DNA of 64,000 bases from Hepsetus odoe (GCA_017165825.1 CM029382.1:22596441-22660440), one strand, 5' to 3'. Shown: positions 32,829 through 44,544, counted from the first letter of the stretch. Numbers and translations are program-made. Notes: generated by a model not told the origin, from the letters alone.

Positions 32829-33006
32829 TTGCCCTGAGGTACCCTTGAGCAAGGTACTGTCCCCGTCACTGCTCCCCAGGCGCTTTCAATAGCTGCCCAC
32901 TGCTGCACGTGTGTGTGTAGGGGTTAAATGCAGAGGTCCAGTGGGGCAGCGGTGGGCTAGTGGTTAGGGTGTTGGCCACATGATACATGAAGCAGAGGTT
33001 GCTGAG
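32829..33006 (+). mobile_element. Head-to-tail pair of SINE family A fragments
   Basis: The first copy (32829-32940) starts inside the body (GCCCTGAGGTACCCTTGAGC) and stops at GCAGAGGTCCA. A second head, GTGGGGCAGCGGTGGGCTAGTGGTTAGGG, starts directly at 32941 and breaks off about 65 bp later. Confidence 0.82.
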
Positions 33007-33425
33007 CTTGTCCACCTGTTAGAAAGACGCTAAAGGCCCTTTGTGATGTCTGTTGCCACAAGCTTTTTTCCCTGTAGGCCTCCCCTTGGCAAGTTAATGT
33101 CCTCAGCTAGCTCTGGCTCCAGAATGCAGGTGAACGAGTTCCACAGGTTCTACAAATGTTAGGTGTGACGTCTGCACTGGTTCTGCAGTTGAACAGGAAG
33201 TCAAAACACTGCAGCCCTTCAGAGCAAAAATGCCATCTGGAACTGAGGTAACCGGCACCCAACAGAGGACATTCTGATGTCCCTTCATCACTTGGTCTGC
33301 AATGAACTGCAACAGGATGCTCCTCTGGGACTGAGGAGCCTGTGGGTCAGTCTGCTGCTCCTGGATGGGCCACGGTGGAACAGGAGGAACCCATGGGGGA
33401 AAAGATACAAACCAGTCCTGCATCT
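33007..33425 (-). other. Unassigned 106-codon open frame
   Basis: On the - strand a frame runs from Met at 33423 to a stop at 33103. It is preceded by TTTTTCTCTCAGC-type acceptor-like sequence. The peptide is not low complexity (for example LLQFIADQVMKGHQNVLCWV) but matches nothing I recognise. A diverged relative of its 3' part (33130-33200) occurs at 36995-37070, so it may be an interspersed repeat or a dead gene fragment rather than a unique exon. Confidence 0.25.
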
Positions 33426-33629
33426 CTCAGGTTGGCCTTTTTGCTGAGAGAAAAAGAGAGAAAGAGAGAGAGAATAAATGAGAATGAAGGAAATATCTTG
33501 TTTCATTCTTTTTCCACTTCTGCCGTTCTCTCACTCACCACCTGTCTGGCCTTTCGTGCTTGTGGGTTTGGATCCGAGTGCCTCTTGCTCCACAGTCTGA
33601 CTCTCAGTTGTTCGGGTTGTGTGTCCACG

Positions 33630-33630
<1 letters not shown>

Positions 33631-33669
<39 letters not shown>

Positions 33670-33773
33670 TATCAATGCTACATTTGAACAGTTTATAGCA
33701 GCTCATCTGTAAGGAAAACACATCTATATGCAAATCGACAGGGACTCAAATATACTTGGACCTGGTACACTCA

Positions 33774-33806
<33 letters not shown>
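33631..33806. repeat. (GT)n and (CA)n microsatellites
   Basis: (GT)n at about 33631-33668 and (CA)n at 33777-33806, inverted to each other. Confidence 0.92.
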
Positions 33807-33807
<1 letters not shown>

Positions 33808-34064
33808 GGCACTCTTCTGCTTTTCCTCTCACTCTGTTTCTCTATTTACATTGACTTCGTAAATGCAACCCTTTTCATCCAAATTTTTTTACATTTCTGC
33901 ATAAATATGAACCGAAATGGTCTGATTTCCTGAAAGTAGGAGAACAGAATACAGTTAAAACATCAAAGCAAAAAAGTAATTTAATTGGGTGTTTATTTAT
34001 TTGAGAAAATAATCTAATAGGCCACTTTTCCTCAGGTATGTTTAGGTACGGGAAAAAAACATTT
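33807..34064. other. AT-rich single-copy stretch
   Basis: No feature recognised. Confidence 0.4.
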
Positions 34065-34310
34065 CAACCATCCATCCATCTACAGATGAATGATATCCAT
34101 CCATTTATCAATTTTATCCATCCATCCAACCAGCCATCAGTCCATCCATCCAACTAACCATCCATCCATCCATCCATCCATCCAGCCCTCCATACAATCA
34201 GCAAACCATTCTTCAATCCAACAATCCATCCATCAATCCATGTATCTAGAAATGAGTGAGAACCATCCATCTATCCATCCTTCCATCCATCCATGTATTT
34301 GATGTAGAAA
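34065..34310. repeat. (ATCC)n tract
   Basis: CCATCCATCCATCC runs, in the opposite orientation to the GGAT tracts at 29-33 kb. Confidence 0.88.
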
Positions 34311-34540
34311 TCTGATTGATTGAATGATTGCATTGCCACATTCGAAACACATTGGTCAATCCCCATTCCATATTGCTCATACATACAAGCACTGCATTTA
34401 TCTTACTTACAGGAGCCTAATACACTTTAGCTCCATCCAGTGCAAAAATCTTCACCCCTCAGTTATTTCTGTTTTGTACAGAATCTCCTTGTTGGTGCAA
34501 AACTACTATATAATGTCTGCCAAACTGTCTAATGCTGAGT
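34311..34540. other. Single-copy stretch
   Basis: No feature recognised. Confidence 0.4.
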
Positions 34541-35128
34541 GAATTAAATGAAAGAAATGGGAACAAATGTTTCAGAGCTCCAGACTGTAAAGCGTCTAAA
34601 GATGCAAGGTTCTAGATAAATGGATTCCACCCACTCAGCGTTCAGCATCAACAGTAAACAAATCACCTGATCATCTACACCTGTTTCTTCACTGCTTCAT
34701 GTCTTTAGTTAGACGCTTTGTTTACATTTACATTTACGGCATTTAGCAGACGCTCTTATCCAGAGCCACTTCCATGTCCTGATTACAGGGACAGTCCCCC
34801 TGGAGACACTCAGGGTTAAGGGTCTTGCTCAGGGACCCAGTGGTGGGATTTGAACATGGGACCTCTTGTCCATAGACAAGTACCCACCACTGGACCACCA
34901 CCACCCTTTGTTCTGCTTGAAGGTTCAGACGTAGATCACTGTGTGGATTAACCAACACAAAACAGTCAAACTGCTCAGGTACAGAGACTGGACTGAAAAT
35001 GAGAGACAACAACACTGTCCTTCAGGAAGATCTGGAGAACTGCTCAGGTACAGAGACTGGACTGAAAATGAGAGACAACAACACTGTCCTTCAGGAAATG
35101 AGGGACTGAAGACTTTTGCACAGTGCTG
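34541..35128 (+). mobile_element. 69-bp-unit repeat element, copy 3, interrupted
   Basis: The leader (GAATTAAATGAAAGAAATGG, CAAGGTTCTAGATAAATGG, TTCCACCCACTCAGCG) runs to GACGCTTTGTT. After a SINE insertion it resumes at CTTTGTTCTGCTTGAAGG, then two 69-bp units (AAATGAGAG at 34997 and 35066) and an end reading GACTTTTGCACAGTGCTGCAG. That end resembles the reverse complement of a Tc1-type terminal repeat, hinting that the family is a Tc1-derived non-autonomous element. Confidence 0.85.
34723..34905 (-). mobile_element. SINE family B inserted in the 69-bp-unit element
   Basis: It begins with TTACATTTACGGCATTTAGCAGACGCTC, contains the family B body and a B box (GGGATTTGAACATGGGACC), and ends in the ACCACCACC head. 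CTTTGTT is present on both sides (34716-34722 and 34906-34912) as a 7-bp target-site duplication. The undisturbed site is seen in the paralogous copies at 11.6 and 16.9 kb. Confidence 0.95.
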
Positions 35129-35414
35129 CAGAAATAAAATGTTTCATAATGTCGTAAGGCTGCAAGTTAGTGGAAAAAATTAAGAAAGGAATAGGTTTAA
35201 AAAAAAAGGATAAGTGGCCTTAAAAGTGAACAACATTGTCCGAAGCCTTTTCTTTGAAGTCTTACTGGCTTGTTTGAAGTTTGAAACTTTTCTAACATGG
35301 AATCTATCAAGTGAACAGAATGAATGATGTCATAATGAAGGTAATTAATGCAGTTACATGAATATTAAACAATTCTGCTCAGAGTTTTAGTGAACTAGCT
35401 GCTTCTGTTCATGT
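35129..35414. other. AT-rich single-copy stretch
   Basis: No feature recognised. Confidence 0.4.
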
Positions 35415-35770
35415 GTGTGTGTGTGCGTGTGTGTGTGTGCGCGCATGTGTGTCGTTATCCCCTGTTTCTGTGAATAGCCGGGGGTCGGCGGGTCAGAGGG
35501 AAGGACATGCCGGTGTGTGATCAAGGTTCAGGGGTTGCCGTGGAGATGATTGACAGGGTCAGGGGTTTGATGGGAACTTTGTGTGTCCCCTCACATCCCA
35601 TAATTATCACACCACCTGCACCACTCACTCTTCTCTGCTGTATTTTTCCCCTCTTTCAGTTTTATCCTGCCGTATACCTGCTTTCATTCGTTCCCTCTCT
35701 TCTTATTCTTTCTCTCCTGTTCTTTTGAACTTTATCTCTTCTTTCTCTATCCCTTTCTCAGCATTTCTTT

Positions 35771-35808
<38 letters not shown>

Positions 35809-35961
35809 TATCTGATCTATCCCTGGCTCTTTCTTTCGCTTTACATTTTTTTCTTCTTCATTCTCTCCCTTTTTTCACTCATGGAATCTCTCTCTCTCTT
35901 GCTCTCTCTCTGTTTTTCATTCCTTCTTATCCGGCAAGTTTGCTGACAGATTGTCTGATGG

Positions 35962-36009
<48 letters not shown>

Positions 36010-36095
36010 ATACTCCAGAGAGATGACCCTTTTCCTCTCCAGCCTCCTGAGCCCCATTGACTTTTCCTGACACACACACACGCACACACACACAC
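35415..36095. repeat. Microsatellite cluster
   Basis: (GT)n at 35415-35452, (CT)n at about 35776-35813, (GT)n at 35965-36007 and (CA)n at 36070-36095. Pyrimidine-rich sequence fills 35620-35930. 35460-35600 is GC-richer single-copy DNA. Confidence 0.88.
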
Positions 36096-36214
36096 CCCTC
36101 TTGCTTGTGACTGAAGTGCGGAGTGTGTGGGGGTTTTTACGTCAGTGTTAAGTGCTTATTCCTCTTAATTCCAGCTCTTCATCACAGTTTCATCACAATG
36201 CTGCAGTAAGTCAC

Positions 36215-36264
<50 letters not shown>
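36215..36264. repeat. (TTTC)n microsatellite
   Basis: About 12 uninterrupted tetranucleotide units. Confidence 0.95.
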
Positions 36265-36267
<3 letters not shown>

Positions 36268-38159
36268 TCTCTCTATCTTTGTAGCGCACGTCATGTTTTG
36301 TCTTTTATCTCCTCCATCTCATTCTTTCTGTGGGAGCCGGCCAGTGTGTGTGAATGTGTATTCACGTTGACTGTAATAATTCGGCCTCATGAGTTTATTA
36401 CATGTGACGGATTGGTCTCCACTCTTCCTGATTGGACTTTAGAGAAAAGAGGGATTTCTGCTTGTCTTCAGTTCAGAATTGAGCCAAAACATGTTAAGGG
36501 ACCTCAAATTATGTACGAAGGCTTCTGTCCTCCCTCAACATCTGGCTTTTTACTCATCCTTTCTGAGGAAAATGTGACACTTTACCGAAGGGATTGATGA
36601 GGCCCCTCTATAAACCTTTTAGGACAGTTGACATAAGCCTGAATGGACATTTCTAAAAGCTTGTATAATATGTTTGTTGGGGTGAGTGATGGTGGACTTT
36701 TATAAATGTCGGTGTAGCTTTATGGATATTCTCATAAAACGCTTAGCTATCTTATGAATCCTATCCTCCAGTGAAGTCATAACAATTTTAGAAAACCTTA
36801 AAGATCAGTAAAAATTGAGTAAATGCTCCCATTTTCCAAGTTTGTCCAATTATCCATCCGCTTTTCAACATTTGAATCATTTTCTAACAAAAAATGACAT
36901 AAATATATAGAAAAATCCCCCTAAAATCAAATCTGAACCATTTTATCCTTTTACAAACCAATAAAAGCTGTTTAAGTGGACAGTTTTAAGCAGTTCTAGC
37001 TTCAGTGAGTTCTATAGGTTCCAGGTAGGACGTCCTGGTTCTGCAGTCCCTTTTTGACCAGGAAGAGGAGTGAATGACACTTTCTATCATGCCTTCTATG
37101 AAATTGACACAAGTATAGTGTTGGTTTGTCTAAATTCTTCATGACCCAGAAATTGAGTCATTCTAATTGTGGACCCTACATTAGACCTTGCATAATGTCC
37201 TGGTTGGACACTCTCCAGAAATGCTGGAGTCTGTCTTCTTCACTTCTTCGTGGAGTAAATAATAAAGCCATGTATCAAAGGCTAACAACCACATTTGTCT
37301 TGACTGATTGGAGATCAGCATTTCGCAACGCCATTGTTTTCATGAGGATCTGAAGACAATATTTATTATAGAATATGAAAAGTTGTCCTTATAGTGAAAG
37401 TGTACAGATTGAAGAATGGGGTCCATCTGATATCATGAGCCAAGGCCACTCAGAAAATGCCTGGTCCACAATCTCTGCACAAGCTACGGTATTGTCCATG
37501 GTGGCTAACGACTCTGCTAACAACAACGATAACAGTTTCCAACACAGAGAAGCTGACCAAAAAGGTGTACGTTGTTAGGTGTATCATGGGTTTGTCCCAA
37601 AACACAAGGCTTCTTTGAAAGGGATACAACCGAACCGGGCCAGTCATTGGAACTATGCAAAAAGTATGTCTCTAGTATGTAGCGTCCCTGAGATATTTCG
37701 TTTGTGGACCTGGGAAAGTTAACAGTAGGCCAACACAGGGATCATAGTGTGTCTTTAGCAAATATTTGCAGGTGTACAAAGTGCTAGTGTGTATTTCTGG
37801 ACTGGATTAGCTGGTAGGTGCATTTAACCCTTGACTGTCTCTCATTGGACAACAAAAAGTGTGCAAACAATGGCTGTTGAGCATTGATCTGTTCTGATCT
37901 AACGGACAGGCAGTACGACTGAGTCAGCAGAGGGTAGGCCTGGAATTTCACAGGAATGTATGACACTCAAGATGGCGGACTGAAGACGAGGGTGAAATTT
38001 TTTGATGTCAGTGGTTTGAAAGTAATAAATACCTTTCCAACATTTCTCAGCCCAATGTCAGATTAATTTGCTGCTGGTACCTTTCTAGCTAATTTTCCTT
38101 TACTTTTTGGAGGAAGGAATGTTTAGAGCATGGTTGGCTGACGTGTCTGCATCAAGTGG
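36265..38159. other. Long single-copy stretch
   Basis: Nearly 1.9 kb without SINE, transposon or microsatellite. Short frames (for example 37126-37353 and 37375-37578) show no domains. 36995-37070 is related to 33130-33200. No gene claimed. Confidence 0.4.
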
Positions 38160-38420
38160 TCAAGTCAAGTCAAGTAGCTTTTTATTGTCATTTCAACACA
38201 GCGCACAGCGCACAGTGAAATGAAACAACATTCCTCCAGGACCCTGGTGTTACACATAAGACAAATAACATTACATGGAACATTAGTCAAGACAAGTGCA
38301 GACAGGTCTAACTAAAGACAAGACAATGGAGCAGCGGTGTTGAACTAGACTGTAGAGAGCAGCAGTCTAATGAGCAGCAATTGTTAAAGTATGGACTGAG
38401 ACATGTAACTATTTGCACTA
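38160..38420 (-). mobile_element. Retrotransposon end with AAGTC tail (tentative)
   Basis: AAGTCAAGTCAAGTAGCTTT, TTATTGTCATTTC, ACAGTGAAATGAAACAACATTCC and TCCAGGACCCTGGTGTTACA are typical of a widespread fish repeat end, here with a short (AAGTC)n. I infer the reverse strand of a LINE 3' end; the family name is not certain. Confidence 0.5.
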
Positions 38421-38449
38421 GGGGCCCCATGGGACTCTATGGACAGTAT

Positions 38450-39060
38450 GGAATATGGGATAGACAAAGGATGGATGGACAGTGTGATGGGTGATCTGAT
38501 GGATAGACTCTCTGATGGATGGATTGTCAGATGGATGGATTATTTGTTGGTTGGATTATTTGATGGATGGACAGTGTGATGGATGGATTGTCTGATGGAT
38601 GGACAGTGTGATGGGTGATCTGATGGATGGACAGTGTGATGGATGGATTGTCTGATGGTTGGACTGTCTGATGGATTGACTGCCTGATGGATGGACAGTG
38701 TAGTGGATGTACAGTCTGATGGATGTACAGTCTGATGGATGGACTGTCTGATGGATGGACTGTCTGATGGATGCAATATCTTATGGATGGACTGTGTGAT
38801 GGATAGATTTTCTGATGGATGGACAGTGTGATGGTTGGACTGTCTGATGGATTGACAGTGTTGTGGATGGAATTTCTGATGGATGGACAGTGTGATGGTT
38901 GGACTGTCTGATGGATTGACAGTGTGGTGGATGGATTTTCTGATGGATGGAATGTCTGATGGGTGGACTGTCTGATGGATGGACTGTCTGATGCATGGAC
39001 TGTCTGATGGATTGAAAGTGAGGTGGATGGATTTTCTGATGGATGGAATGTCTGAACTCA
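38450..39060. repeat. 16-bp minisatellite (TGATGGATGGACTGTC)n
   Basis: About 35-38 units of CTGATGGATGGACTGT/ACAGTGTGATGG variants. The exact 16-bp period is clear at 38710-38770. Two alternating unit types (ACTGTC and ACAGTG ends) give a loose 32-48 bp higher order. Confidence 0.9.
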
Positions 39061-39246
39061 GAAGATTCAACAAAAATAATTTAATGGCCCTGATTGGCTG
39101 CTTGGAAACATTCTTTATAATTTACAGCACCTTTAATGATCAAATATTTAATAGAATTCAAGAATTAATAATTTAGAAATCAGTTATAACGGATAAAAAC
39201 AACAATCAAACAGTAACAACTAATAGTACGACTGAACATAAAACAG

Positions 39247-39247
<1 letters not shown>
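39061..39247. other. AT-rich single-copy stretch
   Basis: No feature recognised. Confidence 0.4.
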
Positions 39248-39291
<44 letters not shown>

Positions 39292-39391
39292 ATGTGTGTG
39301 TGAATGCGTGTGAGTGTTCAAACATCTCTATTTCTCTCTTTGATTAGGTGTGTGTTCATACTGTACCAGTGAAGGTGCCTTATAGCTTAAC

Positions 39392-39434
<43 letters not shown>

Positions 39435-39687
39435 CTGGGGGGTATGTTAGACTGTGATTACTCATTTCTGCAGGTTCTGGGAAAATGCTAAGCGTTGATT
39501 AAGCCCTTGGTCAAACACAAATGTTCTTCCGTGTACTTGCAGGTATCGGCATGAATATGTGTGTGTGTGTGAGTGTGTGGATGGGTGTGTGTGTGTGTGT
39601 GTGGGTGGGTGTGTGTAATTATGCTCACAAGTGCATGTTTTCATTTACTTTTCATGTCTCATTGTGTGTCTATCTGTATTTATTCTG

Positions 39688-39732
<45 letters not shown>

Positions 39733-39849
39733 GTACTTTCCTCTGCAGTACGTGTATGAGGGGTGGGCCTGGAGGAAATGTTATGCTACACTTTGGGTTT
39801 TATTTGCCTCAATAGGATTATCTGACCACACACACACACACACACACAC
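39248..39849. repeat. TG/CA microsatellite cluster
   Basis: (TG)n at about 39248-39302, 39394-39432, 39559-39618 (interrupted) and 39691-39730; (CA)n at 39826-39849. Confidence 0.92.
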
Positions 39850-40098
39850 ATATATTATGCACACACACATGTTTGGTTAAACCACCTGGAGTGATTTATT
39901 ACTTTGATAAAATTAGAAAGCTGTTAATATTAACATTCATTTTCTATCACTTTTAGATTCTATCACTTTATTCTGTCATCTTTTCATCTTTCCCTCTGGA
40001 CCCCATTATGCAACCCAGGACGAGGCCAGTGAGACGTCCTCCCTTATTTTGCCAATCTTATTTTGGTTGCCTCTAATATCTCCTGGTGTATCCTGTGT
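39850..40098. other. Single-copy stretch
   Basis: No feature recognised. Confidence 0.4.
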
Positions 40099-40240
40099 CA
40101 GTGGTGGTCTAGTGTTTAGAGACTAGGCTTCAGGGTTGAAAGATTGTTAAAATTCCGGACCAGTAGGTTGCCTAGAGGTACCCCTAAGCAAGGTACTGTT
40201 CCCATCACTGCTCCCCGGGTGCTGGATATGGCTGCATTTA
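40099..40240 (+). mobile_element. SINE family A, 5' two-thirds
   Basis: CAGTGGTGGTCTAGTGTTTAGAGACTAGG head, decayed B box, CAAGGTACTGTTCCCATCACTGCTCCCCGGGTG body. Confidence 0.8.
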
Positions 40241-40364
40241 TTAAGCTGCTATAATTCTAAATCTAATAATTAATATACAACATTTTTTCTCAGACAAGTA
40301 GAGAAAACTTTGCAAAAAGTTGCTCTGCCAATTCCCCCCCTCCCGGTAAATCCTGTTTCTTTTG

Positions 40365-40800
40365 ATGACATCTGTAAACATGACATGAAGCATGTCGCTA
40401 AAACCTGTATTGGCCATTCTACAAGAATTGGTACGGGCTAGACACTTTCACTGCCATGCTTTATTTCTTCCAGACTAGATCTACAAGCTAACGCAGCTAA
40501 CAAGTAGCCTATAAGCATTCCTTTTTAGCATCCAGCAGTAACCTTTAATAAATTTGCATTCGTTTCTGACACCATGCGACACTCTGACATCCATAAACAT
40601 GAAGTAAAGTAACTGCTAAAGCTAAAACCTTTATTTCACCATCCTATAAGAACTAGTGTGCTCTTGACACTTCCACCGCCATGCTTCACAGAAAAAACAA
40701 CTTATCGTTACTTTTTTGGCATTGCGTCTGGAAGCTAATGTAGCTAACAAGTAACAAGTAGCCTATAAGCATTTCTTTTTAGCATAGAGTAGCATTGGGA
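40365..40800 (-). mobile_element. Degraded repeat, internally duplicated (Tc1-like, tentative)
   Basis: GACATCTGTAAACATGA (40367) and GACATCCATAAACATGA (40585) begin two related segments. Both contain CTAGACACTTTCACTGCCATGCTT-type sequence and end in AGCTAACAAGTAGCCTATAAGCATT...CTTTTTAGCAT. The words CACTTCCACCGCCATGCTTCAC resemble reversed Tc1-like transposase sequence of fishes (from memory). Confidence 0.45.
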
Positions 40801-40918
40801 ATCTGGGCAGCATTAAGTCTCTGCAGCCACATTGGTCCTTGCAGATAAAATTGGTGAACCCTCACCTAAATCATCACTCTCATCTCCAGTTGTGTCAGAA
40901 ATCTCTGATAGATTTTGA

Positions 40919-41060
40919 GGCAGTGATGGTCTAGTGTTTAGGGACTAGGCCCCAGGATCGGAAGGTCATGGGTTCGAATCCCACAGCAGTAGGTTACCCT
41001 GAGATTCCCTTGAGCAAGGTACCATCCCCATCACTCCTCCCTGGATGCTGCTCAATTCTG
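40919..41060 (+). mobile_element. SINE family A, 5' two-thirds
   Basis: CAGTGATGGTCTAGTGTTTAGGGACTAGGCCCCAGG, B box GGGTTCGAATCCC, body CTTGAGCAAGGTACCATCCCC. The 3' part is missing, like the copy 800 bp upstream. Confidence 0.88.
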
Positions 41061-41150
41061 CATACATGTGTATGGTATCCAGCAAGAACCTGTATGGTCC
41101 TGACGCTACCACCACCATGCTTCACTTTCAAGGATCGAAAACAGAGGAAA
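41061..41150 (-). mobile_element. Tc1-like fragment (tentative)
   Basis: GACGCTACCACCACCATGCTTCAC is a phrase seen in reversed fish Tc1-like elements; the surroundings are too decayed to translate. Confidence 0.4.
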
Positions 41151-41814
41151 TTCTTTTTAATGATGCTTCACATCCACAGTTTACCTCCAAACCTGGAGCC
41201 ACGCTGGACCTTCTTAGATAAGATTGCTGAGCAAAATTTGCACAACATAGCCTTGTACGGTTTCTGAACAGCAGTTGCACGTGACTTTTACTGTTCTATT
41301 ACAAAAGGTGGCGATGGTCTTTGGGGTAACTAGGCATTGCTCTTTTAGTGACCTCTCTGGATCCCACCAGGTAACCCCAACTGAGCCTGTTCACGTAATT
41401 GCTGCTCGTTTAGCAGGCCCTCTGAAGATGAAGCCTCGAAGGCTTTTAAATTTTCATGAAGCCGTTTTGATTTTTTTCCTCCGCGCCAGGGTTTCCCTTC
41501 TGCTCGTATCCCCTCATTCGTGAGAGATTAAAGTAAAACACAGTCTATGTGACACAAACCTCCCTGCCTTTAAACTGTGTGAACAAATTAGGGCTTTCTT
41601 TTTTTCTCTTTTTAAAGAGAGAGAGAGAGCGGGGGAACTCTGTTCCACTTATCCATGGAACATCTAATTTATGTTTGGGTATCTAAGCCACTCACTTAAT
41701 TACAAATTCCTGACCTTCTACCAGTCACTGACCACTTTTTCAGCTTCCTTAAAAGTCCACTATATAAACTGCTGTGCTAAATTTTGGATGGACCCCCCAC
41801 ATAATTTCTTCATA
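41151..41814. other. Single-copy block
   Basis: 41380-41515 (GTTCACGTAATTGCTGCTCG..., AAATTTTCATGAAGCCGTTTTG) is complex and could be a conserved non-coding element; nothing coding is supported. Confidence 0.35.
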
Positions 41815-42120
41815 TTTTGCTTCCAAAGAGCCAGATGTTCTTGTATTTTTAATGTAGTGTTGAGGAATGGTTCTCCAGGCTTACTGAAGGACAAAGTTTT
41901 TGTCTCTGAATTTTAGTACAGTCCCTGTAGCTGAGTAATTTCAGAGACAGAAGCAGTGTGAGATCATCTCCACAGAGAATGGGAAACAAAAGGCAGCTGA
42001 TGTCCAAAGAAGTGTTTTGGAAAGTCCATCAAGAAGTCTGGAGAACTGTTTCTGAAGACAACTCAAAGAAAGAAATAAACTGGCCTAAGAGAGTTCAGGC
42101 TGTGCTAAAGAATATTGGTG
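41815..42120 (-). mobile_element. Tc1-like/69-bp-unit-related fragment
   Basis: GGTTCTCCAGGCTTACTGAAGGACAAAG, TTTGTCTCTGAATTTTAGTACAGTCC and CTGTAGCTGAG align with one reverse-oriented 69-bp unit of the element at 11420. GCTTCCAAAGAGCCAGATGTTCTTGTA precedes it. Here the unit occurs once, so this may be the ancestral, non-tandem form. Confidence 0.6.
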
Positions 42121-42424
42121 GTCATCGCAGATATTAACTTTAAAACAAATCCCTCTCAAATCAAGACAGTTCTGACCAAAGTTGACCACTTGGTTGGTGG
42201 AGTAATCTTGGCAGTGTGTGGTACTGGAACAAGTGTGGTCCAGGGTGTCCCACAATCCAAAAATATACAGCCAAGAGCAGCTCTGTGGTCAGCAGCTGAC
42301 CACTAATGATGGTCTGTGTTAATGGAAGGGATGTTCTGCCATAAAACCTTGTGAGTCATAGGAGGACACCATCAATTTAAGGGTGCCTATAAAGAGGTTC
42401 TGGTTACCTTGGCACCCAGAAAAA
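42121..42424. other. Single-copy stretch
   Basis: No feature recognised. Confidence 0.4.
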
Positions 42425-42890
42425 ATCTCCCCCCATGGTGCCTTTTCTTCTTCTTCTTTCAGTTATTTCCATATAAGGTTCACCACAATACTTCCAGCTC
42501 TGTTTCTTCCTGTCCTCTGCATCTTCCTCTTGTACACCAACCACCTGATTGTCCCCTCTCACCATTTTCATAAACCTCCTCTTTGTCCTTCATCTTCTCT
42601 TATTGCCTGGAAACTCCGTCCTCGACATCCCTCTCCTGAAATACTCCTCGTCTCTCTGAACATGTCCAAACCAATGTGATCCCGCTTCTCTTACTTTGTC
42701 TCCAAATTGGCCAACCTTAACTGTCCCTTTAATAGGCTCATTTCTAATCCTGTCCATCCTCGTCCCTAATGCAAATCTCAGCATTTTTAACACCTCCACC
42801 TCCCACCTGTTTTATTTTTTTATTTCTTTTTTTGTCAGCGCCACGTCTCCAACATAGCTTGTCCTGTAAACCTGTCCTTTCACGCTGTCA
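42425..42890 (-). pseudogene. Non-LTR retrotransposon ORF2 C-terminus relic (copy 3)
   Basis: On the - strand: VEVLKMLRFAL, RMDRIRNE, GQFGDKVREAGSHWFGHVQR, EEYFRRGMSRTEFPGNKRR, then frame changes into decayed sequence at 42620-42430. It matches copies at 10262 and 27565. No RT core. Confidence 0.85.
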
Positions 42891-42954
42891 CTGATGAATC
42901 AGGGTTACATCAGGATGAAATCCAGTGTGAAACATATTATAAAAAACATATAAA

Positions 42955-43086
42955 AAAAATTTTTTTTTTTAATATATCTTTTTTTCCCTATTCCTTTTCT
43001 GTACATCTGCCACTTTTATAAGAGCCCTGTAACACCCAAATTTCCCATTCATGGGATAATAAAAGATTACTCTACTCTACTCTAAA
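42955..43086 (+). mobile_element. LINE-type 3' tail with (ACTCT)n
   Basis: TTCTGTACATCTGCCACTTTTATAAGAGCCC, AATTTCCCATTCATGGGATA, ATAAAAGATTACTC and a short (ACTCT)n. The same end interrupts T2 at 15.4 kb. The match stops upstream in poly-T, so the copy is 5'-truncated. Confidence 0.72.
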
Positions 43087-43675
43087 CAACCTGAGCAGGT
43101 GGACACCTGGCAACCCTTAAATGTCCACCAGGGCATCCACAAGGCTTCCGAAGTGTATAAATCATCATTCAGTCCTAAATGGTCCAGATCCTCATTCAGG
43201 TTCCTTAGTGTCCCTCTGGGTTCTGTAAAGGAAGAGTCGTTGCTGCGCTTGTTTGGAAGTTTGGTTGGCTGGCCACTCCTGGGAAGATTCACTACGTTTA
43301 GGAAAGACCTTCAAACCCTTTTCTTCGTACAGTTCAACAGCTTCCTTCTCCTGCTGGAAACGTTCTCTTTTGGTTTCTATATTCAGCAGGGCTCACAAGC
43401 CTGGGTGTCGATTTGATTTGGAATATTGATTTCATTTGTTTGATTGGTTAATTAATTGCCTTAACTTTTTCACAGGGGGTTGGGAAAGTGCTGGATGACA
43501 CCTTTCCTCCCCAACACTCGGGAGCACCAACATGGTTCTTTGAAAGATGATGAAATAAAATGAATTCCCCCAAAAATATCTCCTGTTGAATTCACATCAG
43601 AGCTTATTGATTCCGGGATGATTTGAGAGCAAGAGTCACAAATGGAGAGCTTTAGGACCCAGAGATCCAACACCG

Positions 43676-43676
<1 letters not shown>
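43087..43676. other. Single-copy stretch
   Basis: A 105-codon + frame (43099-43416) has no recognisable domain. No microsatellite. Confidence 0.35.
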
Positions 43677-43707
<31 letters not shown>

Positions 43708-43991
43708 GAGAGGAGAGGGAGGGAGAGAGAGAGAGCAGAAAGGACGGGAGAGGGTATATGTGTGTGTCAGTGTGTTCTCCGAGCTGATACAGAACACGCC
43801 GGGTGTGTGTGAGTGTGTATGAGTGTGTGTGTGTGTGTGTGTGTGTGTGGGCGTGTGTGTGTAGGTGTGTGTGTGTGTGTGTGAGTGTGTGTCTCACTCC
43901 GGACTTGTTCGCTTCTTCATTCTGAGCTTTGAGCCGGCAGGTGGGAATGACATGAGCACCCATGAGAGGAAAAGAGGGAGAGACGTGTAAG

Positions 43992-44064
<73 letters not shown>

Positions 44065-44181
44065 ACAAAGTGTGTCTGTGCATGAACTTCCTTTGGTGAC
44101 ATTTGCATACTGCAGTACACACACACACACACACATACACACACACACACATACACCAGTACATAGTGAAGTTGTCATGCA

Positions 44182-44237
<56 letters not shown>

Positions 44238-44322
44238 TGTGATTGTCCAGTATCCCAAGCAGTTAAGAGTGTGTGTGCAAGGACCTATGAGAGACTGTGT
44301 GTGCGTGTGTGTGTGAGACACA

Positions 44323-44360
<38 letters not shown>

Positions 44361-44544
44361 TCAGTGTGTCCTCAGTGGGGGGCAGACAGTGGTGGACTGC
44401 ACTCGTCCCCTCCTATGTTCAGGATGGTCCTCCTGCAGCCTGCGCTCATCGCTCTCGTTTATCTTTTCAGACGAGGACAGCAGGTCTTCCTGAGAACCGA
44501 CGAGACACACGTCCCCCACACCACCGTACAGGTAGGACACTTTA

